This document shows, piece after piece, positions 10,780 to 22,487 of a stretch of 64,000 nt of DNA. Every line of letters starts with the position of its first letter. The first letter of the stretch is position 1. The stretch spans positions 174,245,978 through 174,309,977 of the forward strand of contig CM070876.1 of the NCBI GenBank assembly GCA_036365515.1. The letters run 5' to 3'. The DNA is from Torymus aiolomorphi. Lineage: Eukaryota > Arthropoda > Insecta > Hymenoptera > Torymidae. A program made the translations under genes and the position numbers. A model generated the notes under the pieces. The model was not told the DNA's origin, did not search any database, and worked only from the letters and a program-made list of their open reading frames with translations.

Positions 10780-11066
10780 GGAAAGCTTAATTACACGTAT
10801 AAATAGTTAAAAAATGTTAAAAATATGGCTTATAAATTATTTTAAAATTTTACGAAACATTTTCAATTTTTACAAGAAAATTCATTAGAAAAGTGGCCGT
10901 GTTATCTGCACACGCTAAGAACGCAGATAACCCAGTTTTTTTTTTATTTAGTTCTTATAGTTATGCTAATTTCATTTTTAAAGTGTACGGAATTTTTTTT
11001 AGTGTAAGATTTGAATGCCCGTCTATACATTTTTGTCAAATTTGCTTCAAAATAAATTAATGAACT
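10780..11066 (+). repeat. Dispersed repeat, copy 2
   Basis: Same orientation as 1514-1798. Shared boxes include GGAAAGCTTAATTACACG, TGGCTTATAAATTATTTTA and TTGAATGCCCGTCTATACA. The middle part diverges most. Confidence 0.6.
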
Positions 11067-11849
11067 TTGTTGGATTAAAGTGACCGAATTAACTACACAT
11101 GACAAAGTATATCCAAAACGCTGTTTTCACAATTTGGCCTCATGTGAAGTCAATATCACCTCTAGGGCGTCCTTCATTTTTTTCTTCGTAGAAGATGTAT
11201 TATATTTTGATGTCTCTTTAGCAGTTTTTTCTAAATACGCTTGCAGAAGCAAACACAAAATTTTTCGCTCAAATCGGTCGAATTACCTTGAGTTACCTTA
11301 TAAAATAACTTTCTTAACAAAATCCATGACCTTATGAATATACTTTATCTTTAATAATATTCTATAAATTATTATACGTACTCTTTCAAGTAAGTGTCTA
11401 GCATCAGATTACAAGCGGCGGACACGTTACTTTTTTTAAAGCTTTTTCATTTGAAATAACTTGCGTGTTACAGAAAAATTTGTTACCTAAATGTGAAAAC
11501 CTCTTTTCGTACGAATAAACGAGAACGAAATGAATTAGGCTTTTGCTTTTGATAAAATTTCTAAAGAACTTTCCTCTTAATTAATAAATGCTCTCATATT
11601 CATAAAGATTATTAAAAAAATATCAAATGCATCACGAAGAGCATCAACGTAATCCTTCCTTCCAAGACTTAACAAAATCAAGAACTCTCGTAATTGAAGT
11701 AAGCGTAGGCAAAGCCCCAGCAATAAAAGCAATAGCTCACCTCTCAACTATACGAAGTATACACATATTCAAACATATAGGTATACATACACTACTCCGA
11801 CGCAGACATACCTTCAAACAACTATTGAAATAATTCACTATGCCCATAA
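11067..11849. other. AT-rich spacer with A/C-rich right part
   Basis: Nothing coding supported. From 11620 the plus strand becomes A/C-rich, which is the left shoulder of the next island. TATAGGTAT occurs at 11776. Confidence 0.3.
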
Positions 11850-12524
11850 ATCTCCGCGAAGCGAGGACAAGCCGCAGACTAGACGGAAAAAAGCTTTCGC
11901 TCTCTCTCTCTCTCTCTCTCTCCCTCGCGAAAAGTCGATCTAAAGTGCGCCTTAATTGGCCGATCGCGCAACGTATATAATATCTCGCGCGTGGAAATCT
12001 GTGGGTTTTGCATACGTTATTATATTACACGAGCTCGCTCGCGCGTCGGCTGGCAGGCTTTTAGACTACATATTTAAAGCCCATAGTGTAATTGCGCAAA
12101 ACGCTCGCTGCCTCGCGGGCTTGATTAATGAACGCGAGATAGTGGGGGGGAAAAGCGAGAAAGAGCGAAAAAGTGGCAGCGGTTCGATGGCTGGGGAAAA
12201 GAGAGATGGAAAGATATTTGGGGAAAGAAAGAGCGAGGGAGAGATAGAGAAAAAGAGGGTCTGGCTATGGTGGAAGACTAATTTTTAAGAATATAGAATA
12301 AATCAAGCATAATTGAAAATTAAATTCAGCGGGAAAAGTAATGAAAGTATTTAATTTCTTCTCTTTCATAGTTACTGCTGCATGTATTCTGTGGGAACCG
12401 ATGACTTGAAAAATTATTTTCTGTATAATATTACTATTCTATTATACTAATATATAATAAGTTTAATCAATGTATTCGGAGCGCATAGGCGTTTCTTGAT
12501 TTAAGACAAATAATATAAAGCATA
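11850..12524. other. GC-rich island with CT microsatellite
   Basis: The core 11850-12130 has a CT run at 11899-11921 and CGCG words. The right shoulder 12130-12270 is strongly purine-rich (GAGA and GGGG words). The AT-rich tail from 12300 holds nothing. Confidence 0.4.
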
Positions 12525-12814
12525 CACGGAGAGAAAAATTTCAGTAAAAATTACAAAAAGTTCCGCAATTTTTACTGAACTTTTCGGTACTGTGGTAACA
12601 AACTGCCAAAATGAGCGTTTTGGCAGTCAGTAACTTTTAAGAGAATTCTCTTAAAAGTTACTGAACAGTTCGGTAATTTTTACTGAAAATTCTATAAAAA
12701 GTATAGAAAGTCAAGTAAATCCGCTCATTTTGGCAGTCTGTTACCACAGTACCGAAAAGTTTAGTAAAAATTGCGGAACTTTTTGTAATTTTTACTGAAA
12801 TTTTTCTCTCCGCG
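12525..12814. mobile_element. 290-bp MITE with CACGGAGAG ends
   Basis: Flanked by TA (12523-12524, 12815-12816). The termini are CACGGAGAGAAAAATTTCAG and a right end differing at one base (CGCGGAGAG). The inverted repeats extend about 90 bp inward, through GTTCCGCAATTTTTACTGAA and TGCCAAAATGAGC. At the centre is a separate palindrome, AGTAACTTTTAAGAGA and its complement. The outer ends are the same type as the MITEs at 46096-46347 and 47778-48030. Confidence 0.85.
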
Positions 12815-13929
12815 TAGTGAAACGATTTCATATAATTTCATACAAAGATATTATTTATGCGAACAATTTATTGACCTCTGAAAAAAGAGAAATTTAAAAA
12901 GTTCACCGATAGAATAAACAGCCACAAGAAAAAAAAATTATATATTAATTCGGCAGATGGACAAAAGTAATAAAAGCTGCTATTTTTATTACCTGTCGGT
13001 ATCAATTCTATAAAGTGATTGGCTTAAGATATGTCAGCTTATAGTTCAGGATTACTGACCATATATTATACACACACACATGACGTCAGGCAGACCATAA
13101 AAGAGCCGCACGACTGCCATAGGAGCTGCCATCTTGTTCGCCCGCTTTCGTTATGTATTCTAATGGTATCACTAAAGTCAAAGCCATCAATATTCGATTG
13201 ATACTTTAAAACGTACTGCCATATTTCAATTTTTCTAGATGACCTTTACATGTTTTCCAAAAACTTTTATCAATTATTGATGAATTTCAAATGCGATGTA
13301 GCAAACTATTCGGTTAATTTGAAGCCTTAAACTAAAATAAATTTACATTACTAATTTTGGCATCTACCATGTATAATAATAGTTCTAATATTTGATTTTA
13401 AATTAAATGTACTGCTTATGATTTTTAGCAAAACACTTTACATAATACAATGCATACCTTACTGTAAAACTATACGTATATATTGCTTCTTTTTTTTTCC
13501 TAATGTGGTTGTTTCATCTTGATAAAAATTAATTTCTCAAGACTACTTATATTAATGATATAAAATATTTTATTGAATTAGTATAGAAATACAATAAGGT
13601 TTTAATACAATAACCGAGCAACTACGTATTACTCGTTTGCTATTCACAGACGGACTGACTAGTAAGAGCAAAATATCCTTTGCTTGACGCTCAAGCACTC
13701 GAAAATGCATTTTTCCGAATACAATGACCCATGTGGTTCAATACGACACGTGTGTTTTCTACGGGACACAAACAACTCACGCACGCTTTCCACGTATTCC
13801 GCTTAAGAGTATAATCTACGGAAAACATACACATATATAAAAGTTATGATATAAAGTAATGTTTATAATATTAAAAACGCTTAATAACTATTTATGTGTC
13901 GCGTTCGTACGATGGTGGTATTGTCAATA
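12815..13929. other. AT-rich spacer
   Basis: No gene seen. A short CA run lies at 13071-13081 and a TGACGTCA-like word at 13081-13087. Nothing else is supportable. Confidence 0.3.
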
Positions 13930-13953
13930 AGGTAAAAGCAGGGATACCGGGAC
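13930..13953 (+). repeat. Left terminal inverted repeat of the Tigger-type element
   Basis: Begins AGGTAAAAGCAGGGATACC and continues CGGGAC. It differs from the right end at three or four positions. Confidence 0.85.
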
Positions 13954-14307
13954 AAAACTTAAATGGAGACGTGTTCACATGCAATTTTTTAAATAATTAT
14001 TCATATATACGACTTTTTCAGCTAGTTAATAATGAGCGCGAAGTTTTGAGGAATAAATATGTTATTTGTTTTCGACATTTAAGTTTTTATTCAATTAGTA
14101 ATAAACATTTTTTATCAACTACTAATGCAGTAGTAGTGGGACAATAAGATTAGGAATTGCAGGTATAAGTGGGACAAGGATGATGGTATAACGGGACAAA
14201 TGATATAAGACCATTATTTTTTAATATCAATCTTTTATTTATATTTAAATGATAAAAATACTTAAAATTAACGTAATTTTAAAGAATATAATAATAATAA
14301 ATCACAT

Positions 14308-14600
14308 TTATTTCATATTTTCTTTATATTCTATCTTTGCCTGTAAATCTTGCTTATCTAAATTAAGTATTATTTGATTTATCTCTGATAAATGACTTTC
14401 TAATTCTATTTTTTCATTATTTAATGACTGTAAATTTTCTTTATTGGCTTCCTGTTTAATATTTTTTTGAAGAGTTTTTAGTTTTTTATTAAAATCTCTT
14501 TTTCTTTCCAGTAGATTCTTTTTTTCCTCCTGATACTTTTTGCCTCGCATACTTTCTTTTTCTTTAATAACTTTTTTCTTTCTCGATCTTGTTTTCTTTG
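14308..14600 (-). other. Alternative open frame at the transposase 3' end
   Basis: This frame overlaps the last transposase exon and continues to a stop at 14308. It reads as coiled coil (KKLKTLQKNIKQ, LNNEKIELESHLSEINQ). It may be the ancestral C-terminus, lost by a frameshift somewhere in 14590-14700, or chance reading of A-rich DNA. It is not a separate gene. Confidence 0.4.
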
Positions 14601-17275
14601 CATTAAATCTCTCTGTTGTTGCTCCTTTTTCTGTTCTTTGACCGAAAGATAGTGGATCATCTCATCAACGGTTGCACCTGATGGAATTCTTTCTTTTTTC
14701 TTGTTTGTAATATCGACATTTGGATAAAAAAATATTTCCTTAAATGGAGAAGTACTATTGGCTGCAATAATACAACGATTTTAATATTACATGAAATATA
14801 AATAACATTCTCGTAATTGAATAAATAATGTTATTTCTACTTACATTTGGAAATAGATTCATTGTCTACTGCTGACTTATTTTGAATTTCTATAATAAGG
14901 TAAATATTAATTATTAATTATATAGTTTTAAATACCCTTATTTTATCGTAATAAACGTACCCGAGAGAACTGTAGTTGTAGGAGGTGCTATGTGTTCATT
15001 AGTATTTTGTGAATTATCCAAATCAGTACTACTTGCATGTGAATTGGAAAGATCCAAAGGGAACATATTTGCATTATCATCTAAAATATATGTAATAAAA
15101 ATTAAAGTCTTAAAAATAAAAATAACAAAAAAAACTTACCATGTATATTAGCAGGCTGAATATTTAAATTATTGTTTTCAATGGATTTTTCGCTGATTAT
15201 CGCAGCAACTTCACTATGCGTATCATTGTTTTTATCGAATAACCTTTTATTAGAATTTGGATTTTCAGTAATAGGCTCTTCAATTATTCTATTATTGTTA
15301 TTTGTTTCGCTAATATCAATTTCTGTGTGATCCATTATTACTTCAGAGTTTGTGTTTGGAATTAGTTGTTCATCATTACATATGTGCAATAATGTAAGAT
15401 CCACCTCTGGAACTAATATAAGTATAATAATCAATAATATGTCATTATATAAGCAAGTATTAGAATTATAATAATTGAACATACCTTGAAGTACAGAGCT
15501 ACTAAACGTATCTAGATGTGACTGTACATTAAAATCTGCTTGCTGTATTATTATAATTGGTACATCTTCATACAAAAGACTGTCCGTACTCTCTTCACAA
15601 CCAGTCAAAACATCAACATTCTCAATGGGGCTTTCGCCGATACTCATTGATGTCTCAATATCTATAACTTCAGTATCTGTTACACCTTCTCCTGGCTTAC
15701 TACTACCTAAATAATATTGAATAATAATAATTTTATAAAAGTTCTTCATAATTAACATACATTAAACAGAGGGACAACACAAACACAAGTGAAATTCGTT
15801 TAATAAAATCTACCACAGATTCTTCTCAATTTACTCCAAACTTGAAATAAAGCATTTTTATTGATTTCTTGTTCATCTAGACTTTCATCTATTAATTTAA
15901 AATCCTTCAATAGCTCTGGTGAAACCATGTGTTTTTCAAAAAATTCTAAAAACTTTTCATTTGTTTGCTTAGCAGCTTCTTCATTTTCCACTGTAATGTC
16001 GTCATTTGTCACTTTTTTACATGTTCCTTTCTTTTTTCTTAAAACATTGTAGTTTACAATATTTGGATCGAATGGATGTAATCCACATGTCTTAAACCCA
16101 TTTTTAACGATTCTATTAAAATCAATTTGTTTCAGTGCCATATCCAATACTTCTGCAAACATTTCTCTTTTAAAGTTAACAACATTATTCCTAATTCTCC
16201 ACTCCACTAAAATTTCACTATATTTATCCTTTAGCGGATGAAATAAAGAAACATCTAATGGCTGTAAAAAATGCGTTGAATTTGGAAACAAAGGCACTAA
16301 TTCTATATTATTTTCTTTACAAAATTTGCACAGTGGTAAAGTATTGTGTGACGAGTGGCCATCTAAATACAAGACAACTGGAAACTCACCGTTATTGTTT
16401 TTTAGATATTTCAAAAAAACATTTGTCACATAACAATAAAAACTATCTGCAGTCATCCATCCACTTTCTGTCAGACCAACACCCCACCCGTTTGGTATTT
16501 TACTTAGTACAGCTTTTTCTGGAAGCTTTTTTCCTTCAAAAAGTATCATGGGTGGTGCCATCGTTCCAGCAGCATTAGCTATGATTAATACACTCAAACA
16601 TTCTTTATCACCTCCTCCAACAACATTATATACTGTTGAGGCTCCTTTTCCTGCGATGCACTTGTTGCTTTCTGGGCAAAGCCTAAATGCTGACTCGTCG
16701 CAATTATATATTCTATCAGAGCTTATATCTGATAAACCTTTATTTCTTATTATTTCAACTTTTTTAAACCAGTCTCGGACATCTTTTTCTTGCATTGAAG
16801 CTCTTGTTGAAGTCAAGTTTTGAGCCATTTTTTCACTTAAATCTGGGTGTCGTTTCATGAAGGCCTTATACCAATACCTTCCAGGTCTATTGTTTTTAAA
16901 TGGCACTTCTCTTTTAGCAGCAACAACAAATTTCTGTACACAGTCCAATAACATTTTCTTTCTTACAGGAAATCCTCTACTTGCACAATATTTAATCCAT
17001 AGGACTATTTCTTGTTCTTCAGAATCTTTTAAAACTGTTGGTGGACCTTTTCTGCATTTTATCTGTGAATAATTCTTGGCCTTGTTAAACAAAGTACTCT
17101 TGGGTATACCATATCTTGAAGCAATTTGACGCAAAGTCTCTCCATTGCCCATTGCGTTAAGAGCTGCTTCTAGATTTTCTTGAGTGTAATGTAAAGAACT
17201 TTTTGGTAATTTCTTTTTAATCCCACAGACCTTTTTTTTCACTGGCTTCTTATCTATTTTTTTAGTTTTTGCCAT
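14478..17275 (-). CDS. Tigger-type transposase, six coding exons
   Basis: The coding exons on the minus strand are 17275-15835, 15706-15485, 15412-15140, 15080-14961, 14889-14845 and 14761-14478. Every junction has GT-AG borders and phase 1, giving 794 residues. A donor at 15814 would also keep frame (801 residues). The first exon carries a Psq-type helix-turn-helix (about residues 31-65, IASRYGIPKSTLF), a second DNA-binding region with WYKAFMKRHPDLS (135-147), and the DDE core: D193 in NCDES, D305 in LYLDGHSSH and D341 in QPLDVSLF. The later exons encode an acidic linker and a basic coiled-coil tail with PFKEIFFYPN and KKKERIPSGATVDEM, as in other Tigger relatives. An acceptor at 17288-17287 and a GTAAGT donor at 17467 imply a non-coding leader exon. 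In the last exon a second frame stays open to 14308 with a longer coiled coil, so a one-base indel may have shortened the tail. The main frame is uninterrupted. Confidence 0.85.
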
Positions 17276-18059
17276 TGCACAAAATGCTGAAAAATGTTAA
17301 AATTAAGTATTAATTTTAGACAGTAAGTATAACATAAATAAAAATTATTAATAAGCAGGTACTTCAATACTTATATTTGTATAATTACTTAAATAAACTA
17401 CTTTCAGGTTTTAATAAAGTGTACATACTAACCTTCAACGTAGGGTATAGGTTAAGTAATTACTTACTTCAATTTTTTCAAAATTAGAGCTATTATTAAG
17501 GCGTCTTTTTTTAAAAACAAATAGTTGACCGTATTCGTTTTTGAAACATAGTGAAAATAAGGATTAAATACTTAATAAATGTTAATATAAGTAAACTTTT
17601 CGAGACTGTCCATCGATGTATGCATGTGTTGCTCGCGGCGAAACCCGATGGTAAGACTGGGACGAGATACCGACGGCGTTCAACGTTACCATCACGTCAT
17701 TAACCGATGATGTTATAGCGGGACAAGCAAAATTAAAAAGAGACTTCTTTATTTTCTTTTTTTTTTCATTAAATTTGATGCTTTGAAGCATCCTTTACCT
17801 ATAAATGTTTTGTTTTAATGAATTTTTTATAAAAATAATCATTTCATAGACTTTATTAAACACATGCAGGCACCCAGAGCTCAGTAATTTTGGGCTACAA
17901 AAATAGCAGTGTTTCAAAGCTTCAATTTTATAAGCTTATTAATTAAAATAAATTTTTCAAATACTTAATATATTTTAGAAAATGATACGGATTTACGTAA
18001 ATATTGAATTAAATCCATTAACTACTTGGAAGTATAAAGTGCTCTTAAAATTAAAGGTA

Positions 18060-18157
18060 CCCTGGTAGAAAATTAATCATAAGTTGGCCAGAATATGGCT
18101 AAGCCATATGCTGGTTAAGCATATTCTGGCCAACTTATGGTTAATTTTCTACCAGGG
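18060..18157. mobile_element. 98-bp MITE nested in the Tigger-type element
   Basis: Flanked by TA (18058-18059, 18158-18159), with ends CCCTGGTAGAAAATTAA. It is nearly palindromic throughout, with GTTGGCCAGAATATG and its complement repeated toward the centre. Same terminal family as 3648-3882. It lies 67 bp from the right edge of the transposon, upstream of the transposase start. Confidence 0.85.
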
Positions 18158-18200
18158 TATTTTCTAAAAGTGTCCCACGACTCCTACCAGTTTTGCATTT

Positions 18201-18224
18201 GTCCCAGTACCCCTGCTTTTATCT
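18201..18224 (-). repeat. Right terminal inverted repeat of the Tigger-type element
   Basis: Plus strand reads GTCCCAGTACCCCTGCTTTT then ATCT, followed by TA. Confidence 0.85.
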
Positions 18225-18226
18225 TA

Positions 18227-18899
18227 TTTAAGAGTAGTTATTGAGTAGAGTAGGAGATTGCACTTGTTTTTCGTGAAATATGTTTGAATAATAAAATACA
18301 TTAAAATAGTACATTCCGACATTTTTCGCACGAGCGAAGCGAGTGAGAAAAGTCACATGAGCTAAAAATCTTCTTACGCACCAGTTTCGACCCGTATTTT
18401 ATACTACGAGAGCCGAATAATCATATTAAAGTTATGATTGTGAGGTTAGAGTGATATAAAATATATAATACTTGTATCTTTAGTTAACTAAAGGCGTGTT
18501 TTTCAGTAATATTTCCTTAGGAGACTAACGTAATTTTTTCATTTCTCTATTTCTGAATGGCATCAAAAATGTATAAGCACATTTACTTGTTCATAGGAAA
18601 ACAATGTTCTCCTAAACCGATTTATATATACGAACATCTATAAGTATCCACTAGAAATTAATGCTTATTATTTTGGACTAGCAAAAATATGTAAGCTTAA
18701 CATTATCTCGTTCGTCCTAAAAACTCAAACCAGTAACTACAAAACTGTAATTAATCAGGTACAATACCAGACCTATATACTATATCTGAATGCTAATTTA
18801 TTCATGCACAAACTTCACTAAAAAATGATAAAATTTATAGAATGACTTTTCACAAACAAATAGTAGTTTTTCGCGATAAAAGGGAACCTGTATACATAC
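18227..18899. other. AT-rich spacer
   Basis: No feature seen. A/C-rich from about 18730 (left shoulder of the next island). Confidence 0.3.
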
Positions 18900-20819
18900 C
18901 GCTCGCCACAAGAACCTCGCCTTACCTCACCGAAATAAAGTTTTCACGCGCATAATAATAAACCCCGTCGCGAAGTCGCTCCCGCGCTTGCGAGCGGCGT
19001 CGGCCGGTCGATCGACAAAAAAATTCCCTATACCCGCGGCGCGCATCGTCGCATTATCGGCTACCGGCCTGACCGCGCGCGCGCAAGCCGCCGATAAAGC
19101 TCTAGCCGGCGCATATACATATACGCGAGCATTCGTATACAGCTTTAATGAACGAGCAATTAAGCATCGGCTCTCGATTAAGAGGCCCTCGCCGCGTAAA
19201 AGGCCGCGCGCGATTTATGCCATTACGCGATCTGCCCGCCGCTGTGTGTATATATATCGGGGGGGTCGCGAGCGAACGAGATACGCGTCGCGTGTTTTAT
19301 TGCGAAATTACCCGTGTGGCGCGCGCGCACTTAATTGGCCGGCGCGCTCCCGCGGCCGAATCATATTTTCGGGCGCGCTGCGTGTGCGCACCCGGTTGCG
19401 GAATTAAGATAATCCAGGAGGAGAGCTTGATAATGCGTTTTCACCCTTAAGGAGGGCGCGATTTTTCGAGGGAATCGCCGCTCCGTGTGTGTATGTATAT
19501 AGTGGATGCTTGATTAATGGCGGCTGAGATAGACGGTTCGGGGAAAAATGCGCAGGGGGCTGTCGATAAATTTCTTGCAATTATTCTTCGTTATACTAGG
19601 AGATAATGGCGCGGTATGCGAGCTCTGCGCTCATCGGTAAATTAATGTTATTATTCATTAAATGATAAATTCGGGAGCTGTGGGAGATTGAAGAATGCGG
19701 GGGGATTTTTTTTAGATGGTCAATGGAATTTCTGGAATCGGTATAGTTTTTATGGTTTTGCATGTGAATTGGAATTGGAATTTCATTGGTTAATACGCTG
19801 TTTTTAATTAATTATAGAGGGAACGAATGAACAATCGAAAGAAGTAAACATACGTTGACTATTTCCAATCCGTTACTGTTCGTATATAGGTGAACGATTC
19901 CTATTTAGCGTATAAGAATAAAAAAAATACTAGAAGAAATTAACATCGTTTTCGGAATGCTCGATATAATACATCGAGTGAAACACTTTTTCAATTTTTT
20001 TGTCGCATTATTTATATGAAAAAAGAAGTGATTTCTGGACAACATATTTGTTCACGTTTTCAAGATTAAATTGCCACAACGAAGCTATATTTATAAACGT
20101 AGAAAAGTAAATCAAGTTATTTCAAAACATTTTCGCATACGAATATTAATTCTTAACCGGTAAAATTATTTAGGAGTAACAGCAATAAATTAAATTCCGC
20201 ATAACAAATTGATATTATAAATCCATTTAATATACAAATTTTCATATGATTCAGTTTATAGGTTTTTTTTTTCTTTTACTTCATTAAAAAACTGTTTCGA
20301 TAGCTATTTTGTATGTATGTATCGTGTTACTGATAATTTCGATTAGATCTTACGCGTTTCGTTCAAATTTACCTATCATAAACTTCTGTTTTCGTTCTGA
20401 CTGAGTGATAATTGCGTGTAATATATACGTAAAATTCAAATTATGGTATAAAAATATAAATTCCTTTCCCGGATAAAGATTTCAGATTATATATTTTGCG
20501 ATTGTTTAATTTTATAGAAGAAAGTCTAGGATTTGATTTCTATTAAAATAACTTCTTCTTCAATAGTTTTAGAAGAAACTTCGAAACGGTTTAGTGTGAT
20601 TATTCATTCCATGGCTGACGACTTATTTGTTTAAACATTTCAAATTATATTTTACAGTAATCTAGAAAATATTTCATTTTTTGCCATGACTATATAACGT
20701 TACAAAATATAATATTGTACTACTAATATTTATCAAATAATTTCCTCTTCAACTCTCTTAAATCTCTTTTCCTTCTCCAAAACACGATATACGAATGTAT
20801 AATAAATTACACATTACAT
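18900..20819. other. CpG-rich island (18930-19450) and AT-rich spacer
   Basis: The core is dense in GCGC/CGCG words. The right shoulder 19480-19720 is G-rich. A GTGAG|GTAAGG donor-like site on the minus strand (near 18925) could end a leader exon, but nothing confirms it. The Arg/Ala-rich open frames in the core are base-composition artefacts. 19730-20819 is AT-rich with nothing seen. Confidence 0.4.
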
Positions 20820-22487
20820 TTGTTTTTTTAAACTTCACGTATACCCTCTTCTCTCGGCGTCCCCTAAAACATAAAATTTAAACCCTCTCAAACTCGAAAC
20901 TCCATTCGCCACCATAAACCACTTGTAATAAGAAAACGATCAAACTTTGCCTTCTTTTTACCCCGTCCACTTCCGCGCCGTCGTCCCACAACTTCGTCTG
21001 CAGCATTAAAAATGTAAATCATACAAACATAATTCTTCGAAAAAGAGCGCCAACGATAAATCCGAGCTCGTGCTCTCTCTCCAAGAGAGAGAGAAAGATC
21101 AAAGACCAGAGACCAAAATCTCGCGGCGGGCGTATAAATCACGCGCGCTCGCCCGGGCAAAAGGATCTCCCCGCGTTCTGCACTCGCGAGCGCGAGATAA
21201 AACTGCAGCAAATAGCCAAGTCGAGCGCGCGCGCGCGCGCGCGGGCGAATGTAGATCCCCATCAATCCCCGTGAATTCCGCGCTCGCGACTCTCCCCACA
21301 TCGCGGGACGCTCACACATACGTATAACCTCGCGGTACTCGACATTTTTCTTCCTTATCCATTACCCCTTCGGCGCGGGCACAACAATGCGGGCTATCAC
21401 CTCGTCGCACGCGAGGCCTGCCTTCAACGTGGGCGTGACTCGCGACGGGCGTGGTTACAGCCGCTAGTCCGGCCCACCGCGCACCAGTCGCGCGAGCTCG
21501 AGTCAACGCCCTCGGTTGACTGCGAATCCACTGGGATATAGCCTGCAGAGAGAGCGCGAGCGCGCGTCTAAAAAGACAGAGAGGAGCGTAGTGCTAGTGC
21601 TCCCTCCCCGACCACTGCCTCCTCCCTCTCCTACTCCGGTAGGAAAGAGAGAGAGAGATAGAGGTGACTGTCCAGGACAGTTTGAGCGCCGCAGTCAGCG
21701 ACTGCACCACGACTCCCGAGGGTCCTGCGCTCGTGCGTTAGGAGCGCTGTGAGAGAACCTAACCTCACCGCCGGCCTCCTTATCTAAAGAGGAGTGAGCG
21801 AGAGACGGAACCTTCTTCGTTTATACGACTGCCAGTGCTATCTATCCCTCTCTCTTTCCCCCTTCGTTCCTCGTGGATTCCTGCTGCTGCTGCTGCTGCT
21901 GCTTTTTTTCTCGTATACGCGCTCCTGCCAGGAGTGCTATTACTACTACTACTACTACTTCTGGCGCAAGTATATACGCCGCAGTGCAGAAACCAGTGCA
22001 TACGAGAGGAACTGGAAGGAAAAGTGCCTGACGACATCTCCTGAGCGGCTGATGGGATTTCAGTGCGACAAAGCCGTGTGGTTTTTGGTGATGATGCGCG
22101 TTGTGCTAGTGCCTGTATAAATAGTATTATTTACCTACATCAACTCGTGAGGTACATTCCAGTGAATCCTACATCTACATACGTCAAAAGAACAAAGGTA
22201 TTCTGCCACTGTGCGACAACATCGTCAATCGGTCGCCAACTTATCCCAGCCACAAGACTCGTTGATCGTGTAGGGATACTCTTTAGTGCGTCCGAAATCG
22301 AACACGCGAGAACAGTGAATCCGATCTTCGACGAGGGGATCGACGCGAGCTCGAACAATGCGCTGTGCCGGAGCAAAGTTTTCTTGAACCCTGTATGTAC
22401 ACACCGCACAGAGACTCGGTTTCGCAAACTCGCAGTGTGTTGTCCTCCGGCCGTGCGAGCATGTCGGATTGCCGCCGCTGATTATGC
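20820..22487 (+). promoter_or_regulatory. Large GC-rich island with possible 5' leader exon
   Basis: The left shoulder is C-rich (20750-20960). The core has GA/CT runs (21075-21092, 21646-21660), a GCGC run (21227-21243), a CTG run (21881-21902) and a TAC run (21941-21958). At the right edge, GATTATGC is followed by GTGAGTATAT (donor at 22488), and an ATG sits two bases before that junction. The long, short-frame-rich DNA before it resembles the leader exon of a large regulated insect gene. No partner exon is identified, so the exon call is weak, while the island itself is plain. Confidence 0.35.

Larger units (their letters stand above)
13930..18224 (-). mobile_element. Tigger/pogo-type DNA transposon, 4.3 kb
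   Basis: The edges are AGGTAAAAGCAGGGATACC on the left and the complement of AGATAAAAGCAGGGGTACT on the right, each next to TA (13928-13929, 18225-18226). Inside lies a spliced transposase gene on the minus strand. GGGACA words recur near both ends: 13949, 14138, 14171, 14193, 17720, and complements at 18171 and 18199. The TA target, CAGGG-type termini and a DDE transposase with a Psq-like N-terminal domain fit the pogo/Tigger group. A 98-bp MITE (18060-18157) has inserted just inside the right end. Confidence 0.85.

Noticed and set aside
15102..15758. 218-codon minus-strand frame as a separate gene
   Set aside because: It reads through two introns of the transposase; the exon parts 15485-15706 and 15140-15412 join in phase and the rest is intron.
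18988..19450. Arg/Ala-rich open frames in the CpG-dense island
   Set aside because: CGCG repeats avoid stop codons and yield RARAR-type translations in several frames at once; no domain, start context or splice support. The same applies to frames at 20888-21327, 30394-30758, 48714-48995 and 60067-60825.
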